From the NCBI RefSeq assembly GCF_030272615.1, contig NC_081410.1:256109533-256169532 (forward strand): a stretch of 60,000 bases of DNA, written 5' to 3'. Of the stretch, positions 1 to 11,257 are shown piece after piece. A model generated the notes under the pieces. The model had not been told where the DNA came from. It searched no databases and was given only the letters and a program-made list of their open reading frames with translations. Position 1 is the stretch's first letter. Each line of letters opens with the position of its first letter. The stretch is from Cryptomeria japonica. Its lineage: Eukaryota; Streptophyta; Pinopsida; Cupressales; Cupressaceae. The position numbers and the translations under genes were made by a program.

Positions 1-1376
1 CTTTTGAATTTAGCAGCCTTATCACTATCAGAATCTGATGAGGTAGCCATAGGAGAAATATGTGCTACCGGTTGCTATTCTAATTTTGTTTCTTGTTTAG
101 CAAAACCTCTCATTAGATCAAGTTTCAACAATCCCTTTTTAACAACTTCAACAAACTTTGAAGCATCTTTTATTACTTTGTCTCTTTTCTTCCTCTACTT
201 CTGCATAGTAACATCACTCTCTATAGTTTCAGCATTTCCAAAGATCTTTTCTATCGGTTCTGGTGGAGAATCTAGGAGTATCGTGGCATAATATTCCAAG
301 ATGTGTGAGTCCACTTCATAACCCATCTCTGTTATCTAGATAGTTCTAGGTCTAACTACCTCCATCCATACTTCATCTCTCTTCACAACAAAGCATATTT
401 GTTTGCCATATTTGTCAACAATTCTTTGGGGAATCCTTTCCCTTTTCCTCATTTTAGCTTGAAAGTCTTTGAAGTATTCTTTTACTTGTTTGTCACCATT
501 TGAACCTATGCCGATACTTGTGTCCTTAATTCATTTTCCAACAGAAATATCATAGGCAAAGTCCTTGTGTCCAATATCAAGAATCTCCTTTGAGAAACAT
601 AGCATTAAGCATACAATCAAATTCCCAAACTTGAATGTTCCCTTCTTATCACCTTTAATTTTATCCAAATTTTCTAACAATTCATCTTTCATCCATTCAC
701 AAATGTCAATTTTAGCATTATTCATAATCATCTCATAGGCACTATGAATGCATAAACTTGAAATGGAATTCAGCCTATTAGTATGAGCAACATTGTATCC
801 AATAACCATACTTGCATATTTAACATTGTTATCGGTTATATTGCTAACCCTAAGTGATCTATTATCTGATGTTGCACCGGTTAAGTTCATAACCTCTTTG
901 TTTGGAATTTTCTTTTTCTTCTTAGGCCTAGTGTCAGTAGAAGGTAAACCAGTAAATGCCTTAATTGCTTCCTTAGTGATTTTGAAAACTAAATCTAGCC
1001 ATAAAAGTTCACCATGAACTCTGCTAAGAACATAACGGACAATCTCATCTAAAAATTCAGGCATGTGAACGATGCTAATGAATCCTAAATCTTCAAAAAC
1101 TTTGTGTTCTAGTTTGACTATACCTTGTTTGTCAGTGATAACATTCATGAACATGTTCTTTAAATCCTTGGACCCTAAATCTTCAATGTTACAGTGAATG
1201 TATGCCCTAGGGTCTTCAACAAATGCAACTCCCTTCAAGATTTTTGAAAATGCACCAATGGAGTCATCCAACTTAGCTATCTTAGGGATTATCTTAAAGA
1301 TAGGTCTAGGACGCTTGATATTTTCCACAATAGTAGGGTTTGCAATGAATTCAAGAATGGAGGATGAAGAAACCAT
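1..1376 (-). pseudogene. Element A ORF2, N-terminal part, unknown conserved protein
   Basis: One minus-strand frame from ATG at 1376 to the window edge, about 458 codons, broken by in-frame stops (531-533 TGA, then TAG codons near 340, 214 and 89). No known catalytic domain is recognised. Around residues 135-150 it has ITKEAIKAFTGLP followed by a lysine-rich stretch, then a helical region (TNRLNSISSLCIHSAYEMI) ending in a KFGNLIVCL segment. The same blocks occur in order in E ORF2 (54074-57236), which supports purifying selection in the past. The layout is reminiscent of the 'putative plant transposon protein' type of domain, but I could not establish that. Role unknown; possibly a structural or Gag-like accessory protein. 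Confidence 0.65.
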
Positions 1377-1733
1377 TTCGTAAGATAAATACCTTTGATT
1401 GTCAAATGCAAGTGAAAACCTTCGATGCCCTAAAAAACCTTTATTGTTTCACTTCTTGAATGTTGGTGCTCAACTTCTGCACTCTTCAAATGCTTGAATG
1501 CTTTGGTGAATCGAAATGAGAAATTCAAGTACTTTATAACAAAAAAGGTAACTTACAACTGCAATAAATGCTTCACCGGTGAAGTGAATACTCAAAATAT
1601 ATGCCAGTAAAGAAGAAATATGACTTCTTACCACCAACTGAGGGTAAATGCATGATCTTCAATTAGTTGCCTTACCCCTAAGGATTATTCATTAGTTATA
1701 TGAAGAATCTCCTACCAGTGTAGGATTTCTCTA
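1377..1733. other. Spacer between ORF1 and ORF2 of element A
   Basis: About 360 bases without a supportable ORF on either strand. E has an equivalent, longer spacer (53579-54073) at the same place, so a gap between the two ORFs is a family feature. I see no promoter or splice signal that I would defend. Confidence 0.5.
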
Positions 1734-2795
1734 TTATGTCGGTGCAGAGACAAATTCATCATTTCTTTGATCTCTCTTCTTGACCCATTGTTTAGTGAAT
1801 TCTTTCTTGATTTCATTCACCTTTTCTTTTCCTTTGTCATTAGATCCTTTGTTGTTTGTCAGTACATTCTTGCTTCTGCAAAATACTGCAATATGCCCAA
1901 TTTTGTTACATGCATAACAGGTTACATTATTTCTTTGAATAGCTTTTCCATAACCTTGACTGGTTTGAGTTCTGCATTGATTAGATAGATGTCCAAATCT
2001 ACCACAAACATAGAATTTCACATTCATTCTATAATTGTCTGAATTATGACCATTTTTATTGCATTTGGAACATTGACCGGTGGGTAAGTTTGTATTCTGA
2101 TTATTCATAAATTTGCACTGATTTTCTCTATGACCAAATTTGTTGCAATTAAAACATTTGCCATTGAATTTATAAGCATTAGGTTTCCTTACCGGTTTGC
2201 TATGATCATGATTGTTTGCAGTTCTAGAACTTTCTCCATGTTCAAATCCAAGTCCATCTGTTTCATCATCAATCTTGCCTAAACTCTTCTTGAATTTGTC
2301 TTTGTATTCATTTGCAGCAACCAACTCACTTTCCTAAGTACTAACTTGTCTCATAAGTTCCTCTTTGTCATGTTGCAGGTGAATCAAATATGTTTTAAGC
2401 ATATCATTTTCATAACTAATCTTTAGAGATTCATCTGATCTTTCATTAAGTCTTCTAGCCAAATCTTCCTCATTATTCTTTCTATCTTCAATATCCTTAC
2501 ATAGTCTCATGGTTAAATCTTGCATCTCATTCATCATGTTACTGTTCTCTTGTCTCAGTTACACTACAATATCTCTGAGAGTTTCCTTTTCTTCATCATC
2601 TTGGTTTTGTAGTTGCACATGTAATTCTTTTCTCTTATTCTTTGCTATAAACAAGTTTTCTTGAAGTGCTTTGATGAATTCTCAAGCAGATCTGAGTTCA
2701 TCTTCCAGTTTGATATTCTTTAATTTTTTTGCATCAAAATCTTCAAGAGCTCCTTCCAAATGTTGTCTCAAACTTTCCATTGGTACTAGTTTCAT
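1734..2795 (-). pseudogene. Element A ORF1: coiled-coil Gag-like protein with four CCHC knuckles
   Basis: A single minus-strand frame from ATG at 2795 to the TAG/TAA region at 1734, about 353 codons, with internal stops near 2680, 2570 and 2335. The N-terminal half is heptad-like and rich in Glu, Lys and Leu (predicted coiled coil). The C-terminal half holds four CCHC-type zinc knuckles: CFNCNKFGHRENQC, CSKCNKNGHNSDNY, FYVCGRFGHLSNQC and CYACNKIGHIAVFC. In the second the last Cys has become Tyr, and in the third the first Cys is Tyr, both one-base changes. CCHC knuckles bind RNA in Gag proteins. Unlike copia Gag there is no UBN2-type capsid-like domain before the knuckles. Homologous to E ORF1 (52283-53578). 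Confidence 0.75.
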
Positions 2796-2836
2796 AATCT
2801 TCCTCAAGTTGTTAGGCTTCTAGAAATAGAGGATGA

Positions 2837-2849
2837 GGCTCTCATACCA
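2837..2849 (-). promoter_or_regulatory. Primer binding site of element A
   Basis: Read on the minus strand this is TGGTATGAGAGCC, one mismatch from TGGTATCAGAGCC, the usual plant PBS complementary to the 3' end of initiator tRNA-Met. It lies two bases inside the LTR end, the normal position. The same site, unmutated, is found in E (52223) and D (45123). Confidence 0.8.
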
Positions 2850-2851
2850 AT

Positions 2852-3771
2852 TGTTAGATACTTGGTTAGTCCCAAAGACACAGAGAGGGGGGGGGGGGTG
2901 AATCAATGTCTAACCGATGGATGAAAGATTTAAACTTATTTGTAACTTTACAACCCAAATTAATATATCGGTACGCAAATAATAATGCAGTAAAGAGAAA
3001 AAAAAGAATGAGCATCAATGCACACCATAACACAGATATTTTTGGTGAGGAAACCCGGTAAGGGAAAAACCTCGGTGGGATTTTTGACCCACAATATTTA
3101 CTCACTGGCCAATATGAATAAATATTACTTAGTACAATAGGGGCCTACACATGCAGGAAGGCCAACTGCCTAGAGCTCACTTCTCAACAACAAAATGGAG
3201 TCCCACTAACTACAATTGGATGGTTAAATCCAATAACAATGTACTTCTTAAAATAGCATCTGCAATGCTGGATTCAGTACCAATTTAAGCTTTGTCTGAT
3301 ACCTTTGCCAAAACCTTGCTGGTAAATGATTTTGCTTACAGAGAATAGTCTTTGCTCTACTCTTCTCTTATTTTCTCTCAAGATAAATACATCAAAATGC
3401 ATATACAATTATTCGCTAACATAACCTATCACCTATTACCGCTTCTTTACATTACATATCATATTCCTTCTTCCAAAATGACCTACAAGATCTCATACAT
3501 ATATGAGTCTTTACAATACATCATGTTGGCCATATAAATATAATATTACATTACAATATATTTTGCATAAACAATATTATTTCCAAGTCGGCTTAGACTG
3601 CCAGTATAATCTGCTGCCAATGTAACTGGATGCTGGTGTGAATAAACCTTGTAGTGACTATCGGTGTCGGTAGGTGAAGTCTGTTGTCGATAGAACCTTT
3701 GAACCCTATTACCAGTTGGTTGCCATCAATGACAATATCAACCATTCTCATCTGAGTGTATAATGCCAACA
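2852..3771 (-). repeat. 5' LTR of element A
   Basis: About 920 bp beginning TGTTGGCATTATACAC and ending TCTAACA on the minus strand. Near its 3' end are the two marks shared with the copia LTRs here: the GGTTTTTCCC...GGGTTTCC motif (plus 3052-3071) and a homopolymer of 12 C on the minus strand (plus-strand G run 2887-2898) after GATTCA. Overall sequence differs from the E LTR, so A and E are separate subfamilies. Confidence 0.7.
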
Positions 3772-4689
3772 TGTTCTATATGGTCATGTTCTTCATTATC
3801 TGGTACCTTCTATTATTTGGATCAGCAACTAGTTCTTTTGGATACTTTGTTATTTTATGAATCATATTGCACATGTAAATGGTATATGAGGATTAAGTTG
3901 ATAGGGTGATTATTGGTTTGATAATATTCATTTCCATTGGTATGTGAGGTTGTCTGACTTTATATATTTTCTGGAGTTCATCATTTGAATGTTGGTTTAG
4001 TGATATTGATATACTAGATTATGAAATTCTAACCATGTGGATCATTCAGTTGTTATTGTGTTGATTTCATTGTTATTTCCTTGTTCCCCTAATCTATCTT
4101 TTTCTATTTGTTTTTGAGAGAATCCAAATCGGAAAATACAAAAAAAAAGGTGATTTGAAATTGTTTCAACCAACAGACCCCTTGACAAGTACAATCACAT
4201 CAACCATTGAGTTGCCCATCACCGTCGAGACCCAATTATAGAGACCCTGGAGTAGTTAGTTTCCCAAAAATTAATACTTTTCAAGAGAGGTGGTGAGTGT
4301 TGACATAAACTACCTGACTGTTGGTGAGTGTGTCAAAACACCCATCAATAGGTCCTAACAAGGAACACACATGTACTTGATTGAAGGAATATTTAATTCA
4401 AGAAAATACATCAATATTGCAAAATTCAACTCTAAAGAATAGGTAATCTTGAAAAAGAAAGAGAATTATATATCTATTGTCCTTGCTCCCCAAGCGAGGA
4501 AACAAGGTATAAAATATGTTACTATCCCAAGATGTTTGTTATTGAAATAGCATATCCAATCATGACAAAGAGACCCCAATGAAGTTAACTATTAGTGTCA
4601 TAGGTTGAGGAGAAACATGAGAGTGTGAATGGAGTGCTAAGACACTACCTCTTCACCAAGAAAAAGTGTAAGATCAGTTGTAAGAGCTA
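3772..4689. other. Unassigned sequence between A and the J1 coding remnant
   Basis: About 900 bases with no ORF, LTR terminus or repeat that I can assign. It is probably decayed internal sequence of J1. There is an A run at 4140-4147 and otherwise ordinary AT-rich DNA. Confidence 0.4.
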
Positions 4690-5371
4690 TGTGAGCTCTA
4701 TCATATTAGCCTTGAACAATTATTTAAAAGCTTTACAATTTCCAAGAGAATGAGAATAACCATGATGAAAAAGGAAATGTTCATCACCTTCATTATGCGT
4801 ATAGTTGTGATTCAGTCTAATGAAAGGAAAAACAACATTCTTATCATACTTCAATCTCCAAAAGGTTCTAGTGGCTAATTTCTCTTGATCATCAATAGGA
4901 GTAGGTCTTGTCTCTTGAGATTTAGGACAAGGTTTGCTAGAAGGAGGATTTTCTTCTTTGATTTTGATGTTTTCATTATCAATGAGTCCTTGTATTCATT
5001 TTTTAGAATAAAGACAAGAATTGGCATGGTAATCATGAGTTTGATTATATGAGCAAAAATGAATGTTTGAGGAAGAAGCACCTTTAGATGGATGATACTT
5101 TCTATGTCTTGCAAGACACTCCTTAAATTTTTGAACCCTAAGGAGATCATTCGTAGGCGAATGATGAGATATCCTAGACCTTCGATACTAGCTTGTGAAG
5201 GAGGGTTTATAGGGACTTTGATTCCTTATTCATATTTTCCAAGTCCTTGTCCTCTATAACCTTGTTTTGTGAATATGTTATAACCACTCCTATAAGAGAT
5301 TTTTAGTTGTGTAAAAGAAGGACCATTATCATGAATCTCTTTAAAATTTGTAGTGTAAGAGAACATGGAAG
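4690..5371 (-). pseudogene. J1 ORF, left portion: G-patch-like segment and His/Cys repeats
   Basis: Minus-strand continuation of the coding sequence at 35264-35990. It begins at the TSD of B (5367-5371) and reads into a glycine-rich segment with GYRGQGLGKYE (about 5230-5275), followed past a stop by a short GLGY block. That spacing is typical of G-patch domains, which bind RNA or RNA helicases and also occur in Ty3/gypsy polyproteins. After one frameshift near 5165 there are two His/Cys clusters, HDYHANSC (about 5020) and HHGYSHSLGNC (about 4750), which might be degenerate zinc knuckles. The protein family was not identified. Stops at 5226 and downstream show decay. Confidence 0.45.
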
Positions 5372-6859
5372 TGTTGGCATATGTGCAGAGTTTGATGACA
5401 TGAAGGTGTATGTTGTCATTGATGTCAATATGCTGAAGTATGAACCGGTATATTGAAGTAAGCAAACTGGCAAGAGAATCGGTATGATGGTATTAAGTGA
5501 ACTGGTATGATGGTATGAACCAGTATATGCAAAAAGGTGAATCGGTATGTTGGAATGTGAACCGGTATATGAAAAGTTTGTATCGGGGTTTCATTTGATA
5601 TGACTACCGGTTGGTAGTCTTAGCTTCAGGTTTTTTGGTTGATGCATTCCAAGTCAGTGTGATTCGACCGATGACATCCTATGATGAGTTACCATTGAAA
5701 TGAAGATTAGATCACATTGCCACGTCAGCCTTGTGCGCGTGAAGAATCTTCTTGAGGATCTTGCATGAAGAAGATTGATTCTATCCACCTCGAGAATGTG
5801 CAAAATCTCAGTAAACGGTGGAGAGCGCGTGATGGGTTATCAGCTTCTAGAAGCAGTGAAGAATGGGCAATTGAGAACATCTTGAGATTTGTTCAAGATT
5901 GTTTTACCCCATGTAATGCGATTTAATGGTTAGGATTGGATCGACTGTATTGTTAACCTAGATGCTTAGGATTTTAGGTTTTGGCTACCAACCTAATTGT
6001 TATCTATAAGGTCGATGATGATTTTTGTTTGAGTTTATTGGCAAATGATTGTATGTGAGGTGATTCTTGCTAGACTAGAGAAGTGAGTAGATACCTACAA
6101 AGTGTGATTGCAGAAGTATAAGAATTGAAGTGGATTTTCCTTAGCATTGAGTGTTGTTATTAGATCAGTGTATTACCTGTTGACTTCTAATCATTTCAAT
6201 AGTTGGAAAATCCCTTTACCGGGTAGCTTTAACAGGATTTTTTTAAATCCTTTAACAGGGTGACTCAAAATCATTGAGTTTTTTAAATCCTCTTGTGAGG
6301 TAACCTTTAATAGGGTATTAACCTTTAATAGGGTAATTAGCCATCCCTTAACCGGGTGATCCCTAGCAGGATCAGTTCCTAGCAGAACCTGTTGTAAAGT
6401 CTTTAACCGGACTAGGCTCCTAATAGAGAAAACTTCAGAAGAGTTCAAGAACAAGTTGTGGGTATTCATCCCCACCGTGGCTTTTCCCAGTTGGGTTTCC
6501 ACGTGAAAAATCAGTGTGTCATGTGTGATGCGTTTTCATGTGATATTTTAATGTTTTCTGTTAAGTGGTAATGCAAGCTGATCCAGTGGTCATTATGTTT
6601 CTAATGTATTACTTGTTTAAGAATATGGGTGAAGTGGAAGTGTTATATTAGGTTTTGTGATGATCTAAGTGTTACCGGTTTATGACTTTTATAGTCATTG
6701 TGGTTTACCGGTATTGCCTTGATTTAGATCAGTGATGTTGTTTACCAGTTAGTGCAGTCTTTGCAGTTCGAGTTGTTTGTGAAATTTTTTGACCATACTG
6801 ATTCACCCCTCCCCCCTCTCAGTATTTGTTGAGTATTTATTGTTCATCATTATTCATCA
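5372..6859 (+). repeat. 5' LTR of element B
   Basis: 1488 bp, TGTTGGCATATG...TTATTCATCA. It contains a cluster of short degenerate sub-repeats of the type CCTTTAACAGGGT (about 6196-6420), then the TTTTCCC...GGGTTTCC motif at 6481-6500, and GATTCA followed by a broken C tract at 6804-6822. The partner is 11242-11257 plus 33807-35258. Confidence 0.9.
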
Positions 6860-6861
6860 AT

Positions 6862-6873
6862 TGGTATCAGATA
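6862..6873 (+). promoter_or_regulatory. Primer binding site of element B, degenerate
   Basis: TGGTATCAGATAAT two bases after the LTR. The first ten bases match the initiator-Met PBS TGGTATCAGAGC; the last two are changed, presumably by decay. Confidence 0.75.
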
Positions 6874-6930
6874 ATCCTCCTGGTCCTCTGTGTTATAAGC
6901 TTAACTGCTTGAGGAAAAGATCCTATTCTA

Positions 6931-9900
6931 ATGATGAAGAGGGAAGGTCCTAAGTTTAATAGAGATAACTTAAAGATATGGAAGGACAGAATGAAGATAT
7001 ACATTAAAAAAATGGGTGCTCAACACTGGAACTATGTTGAGAATACTTATGCTATCCCTACCGGTACTCTCACCGATGATCAAAGAAGAGAAATTCAGGA
7101 GAATGGGCAAGTCATGGAAGCTCTTATCAGTAGTCTATCTGATATTGAGTTTATAGATGTTCAGGATAAAGACAATCCCAAAGATGTATGGGATACTCTG
7201 GAGTCTATCTATGGCGGCGATGAGCATGTCAAGCAAGCTAAGGAAGAAAGCCTTAGGGGAAAGTTTGAAGACATGCGGATGGTTGAAGGAGAGACTATTC
7301 AACAATATAGGATAAGAATTAAAATTGTTGTTGGAGACATCAAGAGTGTAGGAGGCACAATGGATGATTCTACCATTGTTAGCAAAGTTTTGAGAACCTT
7401 ATTATCGGTCAATGCAATAAGGGTTGCCGCTATTCAGGAGTTGAGATCTATTGACAAGACAAAGGTATCCCATGATTCTATTATTGCTAAGTTAATTGCA
7501 TATGAGCTAAACAGTTATGATGGTAGTGTTCAGAAGACTAATTTAGCCTTTAGAGCATGTGCTGGACTATCTAGAAATAGTAAAGAAGCTAGTACCAGCT
7601 GTGAACCTAGACAAAGCAAAGATATGGATGATGAGGAGATCCTAATGGAGTTTGAAGCTCTTCTTGCCAAGAGAATTCCTAAGGGAACTAGAAAATACAA
7701 AGGTAAGCTCCCTTTAAAATGTTTTTCTTGTAATAGGATAGGGCACATTGCTGTAAACTGTCCCAATAGTGATAATAAGGACAAACCAGAGAAGTTCAAA
7801 AAGTTCAAAGGAGGAAATAGGAGAAATTGTCTTGTTGCAGTTGATGAAGGTGCCACTGATGATGAATCAGAAGATGAAGAAAGTGAAGACATAGTGTTTG
7901 TAGCCGTTAAGGAAGATGTGTTAGACAAGAAGGCTCTTGTCTCCCGCTTTGATAATTCTAATGAGTGGATTATTGACAGTGGTTGTTCTCACCACATGAC
8001 TGGTGACCGGAGAAATTTTATGTCTCTAGAAGAGAATGATGGAGGTGTAGTCTGATTTGGTAATGATGTACCATGTATGGTAAAAGGAAAAAGGTCCATC
8101 TCTCTAAATGGAAAAAGTAGTGCTAATAATGTGTATTGGGTAGAAGGTCTTAGGCATAACCTTCTGAGTGTTACCTAGCTAAATGATAAAGGACTCACTT
8201 TCGAATTCAAAGATGGATTGTGTAAAATAAAAGGAAAGGGTGGTGAACTAATGGGCACTGGTATGTAGACCAAAGGTAACTTATTTTAATTGAATACAAA
8301 TATCAATCAATGTCTAATGGGTAAGTTTGATGACAGTTGGATATGGCATAGGAGACTCTGCCATGTAAATTTTGATAATATTGCGAAGGCTAGTAAGATC
8401 AAGGTAGTTAGAGGATTGTCTGTGCTGAACAAACTGGAGAATCCTTTGTGCAGAGAATGTCAACTAGGGAAAATGTCTTCCTCAACCTTCAAAGGTAAAT
8501 CTTTCATAGAAAATAATTTACTTGATCTTGTGCATACTAATTTGAGTGGTCCTATGAAAACTAGGAGTGTTCAAGGAGATAGGTACTTTATGATTCTTAT
8601 TGATGATTTCTCAAGAATGATGTGGGTCACATTCTTGAAAGACAAGTCTGAAGCTTTTGGAAAGTTTAAAAGTCTTCAGAGCACTAGTTGAAAAGGAAAG
8701 CAATAAGAGGATCAAATGCCTTAGAACCGATAAAGGAGGTGAGTTCACTTCTGGAGAATTCAATAAGTACTGTGAAGAGAATGACATCAAGAGGCAACTG
8801 TCTGCCCCCCAGACTCCATAGTAGAATGGCCTAGCAGAAAGGAACAACTGGATTGTAGTTGAAGCTACCAGAATGATGTCTATTCAAGGGAAGGTTGCTC
8901 ACACTTTTTGGAGAGAAGTGGTGAGAACTGCAGTCTACACTATGAAGTGGGTACTCATCAAGAAAGGTAAGGATAAAACTCCTTATGAGTATTGGACTGG
9001 TAAGAATCTTGTAGTAAGCTACTTTAGAGTGTTTGGTAGAAAGTGTTATATCAAGAGAAGTGAATACCATAGAAAGTTTGATTCAAAATGTGATGAGGGA
9101 ATATTCCTAGGGTATTCCACCAAGAGCAAAGCTCTCAAGTGTTTTAACAATAGGACTCATAGAATTGTTGAAAGTATCAATGTTAGAGTTGATGAAACCT
9201 CTAAGAAACCTGAGGAAACCGACAGTGAGAGAGCAGTACATGAACCGGTTGTAACCTTTTGGGAACCGGTTACAAAACAACCAAGTACAAGTAACAGTGC
9301 TCCTACACCAGTAGATGTTAATGTAGATGCTGATGAAGGTGAGGATGAAGAAGAAAAGCAAGAGGAATCAGTTAAGATCATTCCTAGGTATGTAAAGCTG
9401 CATCATGATCCAAAGCAGATCATAGGAGATAAGGATGCAAGAATTCTTACAATAAGAAAGGTCAGAGAAAATTATTGCATGATTTCTAAATTTGAGCCCA
9501 ATATATTTAAAGAGGCACACAAAGATGAAGCCTGGATTAAGGCTATGGAAGAGGAACTTGACCAGATAGAAAATAATGGTACATGGTCTTTGGTACCCAG
9601 ACCTAAGCACAAAAATGTTATTGGTACCAAATGGGTTTTTAGAAACAAGCTGAATGAAGATGGCATAGTGGTAAGAAAAAAAGCAAGATTGGTATGTAAG
9701 GGATATGTTCAAGAAGAAGGAGAAGACTATGGAGAAACCTTTTCTCTAGTAGCTAGATTGGAAGGAGTTCTAATGCTACTTGCATATGCATTCTTCAAAG
9801 GATTCAAAGTGTATTAGATGGATGTAAAATCTGCATTCCTTAATGGAATACTTGAAGAGGAAGTGTATATAGAGCAACCAAATGGGTTTTCCCTATCAAA

Positions 9901-10965
9901 AGATAATGATATGGTGTGTAGGCTACATAAAGCCTTGTATGGATTGAAGCAAGCACCTAGAGCATGGTATGAACATTTACACTCCCATCTTGTAAAGATT
10001 GGATTTAAAAGAACAAGTGAAGACAACAATATCTATCTGAAGTCAGAAGGAGATCAGATTCTGATCTACGAAGTGTTTGTTGATGACATAATTTTTGGTG
10101 GAGATGACAAGATGAGCCATGCGTTTGCAGATGAGATGAAGAAGGAATTTGAGATGTCACTAATTGGAGAGATTAAGTTCTTCATTGGACTATAGATTCA
10201 ACAAATGAAAGATGGTATCTTTATCACTCAGTCCAAGTATGTTAAAGAGGTGTTGAAGACCTTTGGCATGGAAGAAAGCAAACTGGTTGGTACACCGATG
10301 ATGACCAGTTGTAAATAGTCAAAAGAAGATGACTCAGCATTGGTGAATGAGAAATATTACCAGTCAATGATTGGTAAGTTGTACTATGTAGTACATAGCA
10401 GACCTGATAGTACATAGCAGTCAAGCAGATTCTTAGATATCTGAAGGGAACTATAGATTATGGATTGTGGTATCCATATAGTAATGATTTCAATCTCAAA
10501 GTGTTTACCGATGCTAATTGGGCTGGTAATGTGGATGATCAGAAGAGCACAACCGGTGGTGCATTCTTTCTCAGTGGTAGACTAGTCTCATGGATGAGTA
10601 AGAAGCATAGTTATATCTCTCAGTCCACAGGAGAAGCAGAATATGTAGCAGCATTTATGAACTACACTCAGACAATTTGGATGAAGCATGTATTAAGTGG
10701 TTTCAAAGTCCCTGTATTTGAACTGGTGAGTATATTTTATGATAACACAAGTGCAATTAATATTTCCAAGAATCCGGTGTTGCATGCTAGAACCAAACAC
10801 TTCAAGATCAAGTATCATTTCTTGAGGGAGAAAGTTTAGAACAAAGAGGTTGTATTGGAACATGTTTCCAGTAAAGAGCAGTTAGCAAACATATTCACTA
10901 AGCCTCTACCAAAGGCTACATTTACCTATTTAAGAGGTGAATTAGGGGTGTTACCACTTCAGTAG
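6931..10965 (+). pseudogene. Element B gag-pol polyprotein, decayed
   Basis: Starts at ATG 6931, 70 bases after the LTR. In order: UBN2-type Gag (to about 7600); CCHC knuckle CFSCNRIGHIAVNC (7717-7758); protease motif IIDSGCSHHMTG (7972); GAG-pre-integrase HHCC zinc finger (8341-8460); integrase core (8520-8870); RT with FVDD in place of YVDD (10076); RNase H (10490-10860). The first integrase Asp reads Asn (LVHTNLSGP), itself inactivating. Breaks: an extra A in the AAAA run near 8668 (+1 frame), a deletion of about 55 bp near 10405 that shifts frame again, and many stops (for example 8053 TGA, 9815 TAG, 10193 TAG). Several stops sit where sister elements read Gln. Not functional. Confidence 0.9.
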
Positions 10966-11241
10966 GTGAACTAAAGGTATGTGCTCCACATCAGTCAGGT
11001 ATTGCATTGACAATTCTTTTCAGGATTGATGTGTTGAAGGATGATACTCCTTAGGGGAATCAGCATAGTAGACCATGGATGTTTATGCCTCCACTTTGGC
11101 ATTGTTGTCAAAGGGGGAGAAGATGTGAAGCAGAGAAGATATCTGTAGTATTGAAGACATATAGTATGAAAGAGATTGGAGAGAAGATGTGAAGATGTAG
11201 AGATATCTTTGTATATTGTCATCAATGCCAAAGGGGGAGAT
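10966..11241 (+). promoter_or_regulatory. Element B 3' untranslated region with two polypurine tracts
   Basis: The functional PPT AAAGGGGGAGAT (11230-11241) abuts the 3' LTR. A second tract AAAGGGGGAGA sits 120 bases upstream (11110-11120). Each is preceded by one arm of an inverted repeat: TTTGGCATTG at 11095-11104 and CAATGCCAAA at 11223-11232. The same pair occurs in C, D and the pol-less E. PPTs prime plus-strand DNA synthesis; multiple PPTs are known in Sireviruses. Confidence 0.85.
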
Positions 11242-11257
11242 TGTTGACATATGTGCA
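11242..11257 (+). repeat. 3' LTR of element B, first 16 bp
   Basis: TGTTGACATATGTGCA matches the start of the B 5' LTR with one change. The last five bases (11253-11257, GTGCA) are the TSD of F; the LTR resumes at 33802 with GTGTA. Confidence 0.85.

Larger units (their letters stand above)
1..3771 (-). mobile_element. Element A: two-ORF LTR retrotransposon with no visible pol, 5' part only
   Basis: Minus-strand LTR element running off the left edge. Reading leftward: a 5' LTR (3771 to 2852), a PBS complementary to initiator tRNA-Met, a coiled-coil/zinc-knuckle ORF1, a spacer, then the N-terminal part of a long ORF2 of unknown family. Both ORFs are homologous by eye to those of element E at 52283-57236. 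A copia or gypsy element would show protease or integrase motifs soon after Gag; none is present in the 2.8 kb of internal sequence seen. The 3' half and second LTR lie outside the window, so absence of pol cannot be proved for this copy. The base after the LTR on the right (3772-3776, TGTTC) would be the TSD. Confidence 0.75.

Noticed and set aside
6196-6420. Regularly spaced short repeats resembling a CRISPR array
   Set aside because: Words are degenerate, spacing is irregular, they lie in LTRs of several elements, and the genome is a plant.
7530-7928. Minus-strand Ser/Leu-rich ORF of 132 codons
   Set aside because: Antisense of the acidic Gag-protease linker of B; no independent support.
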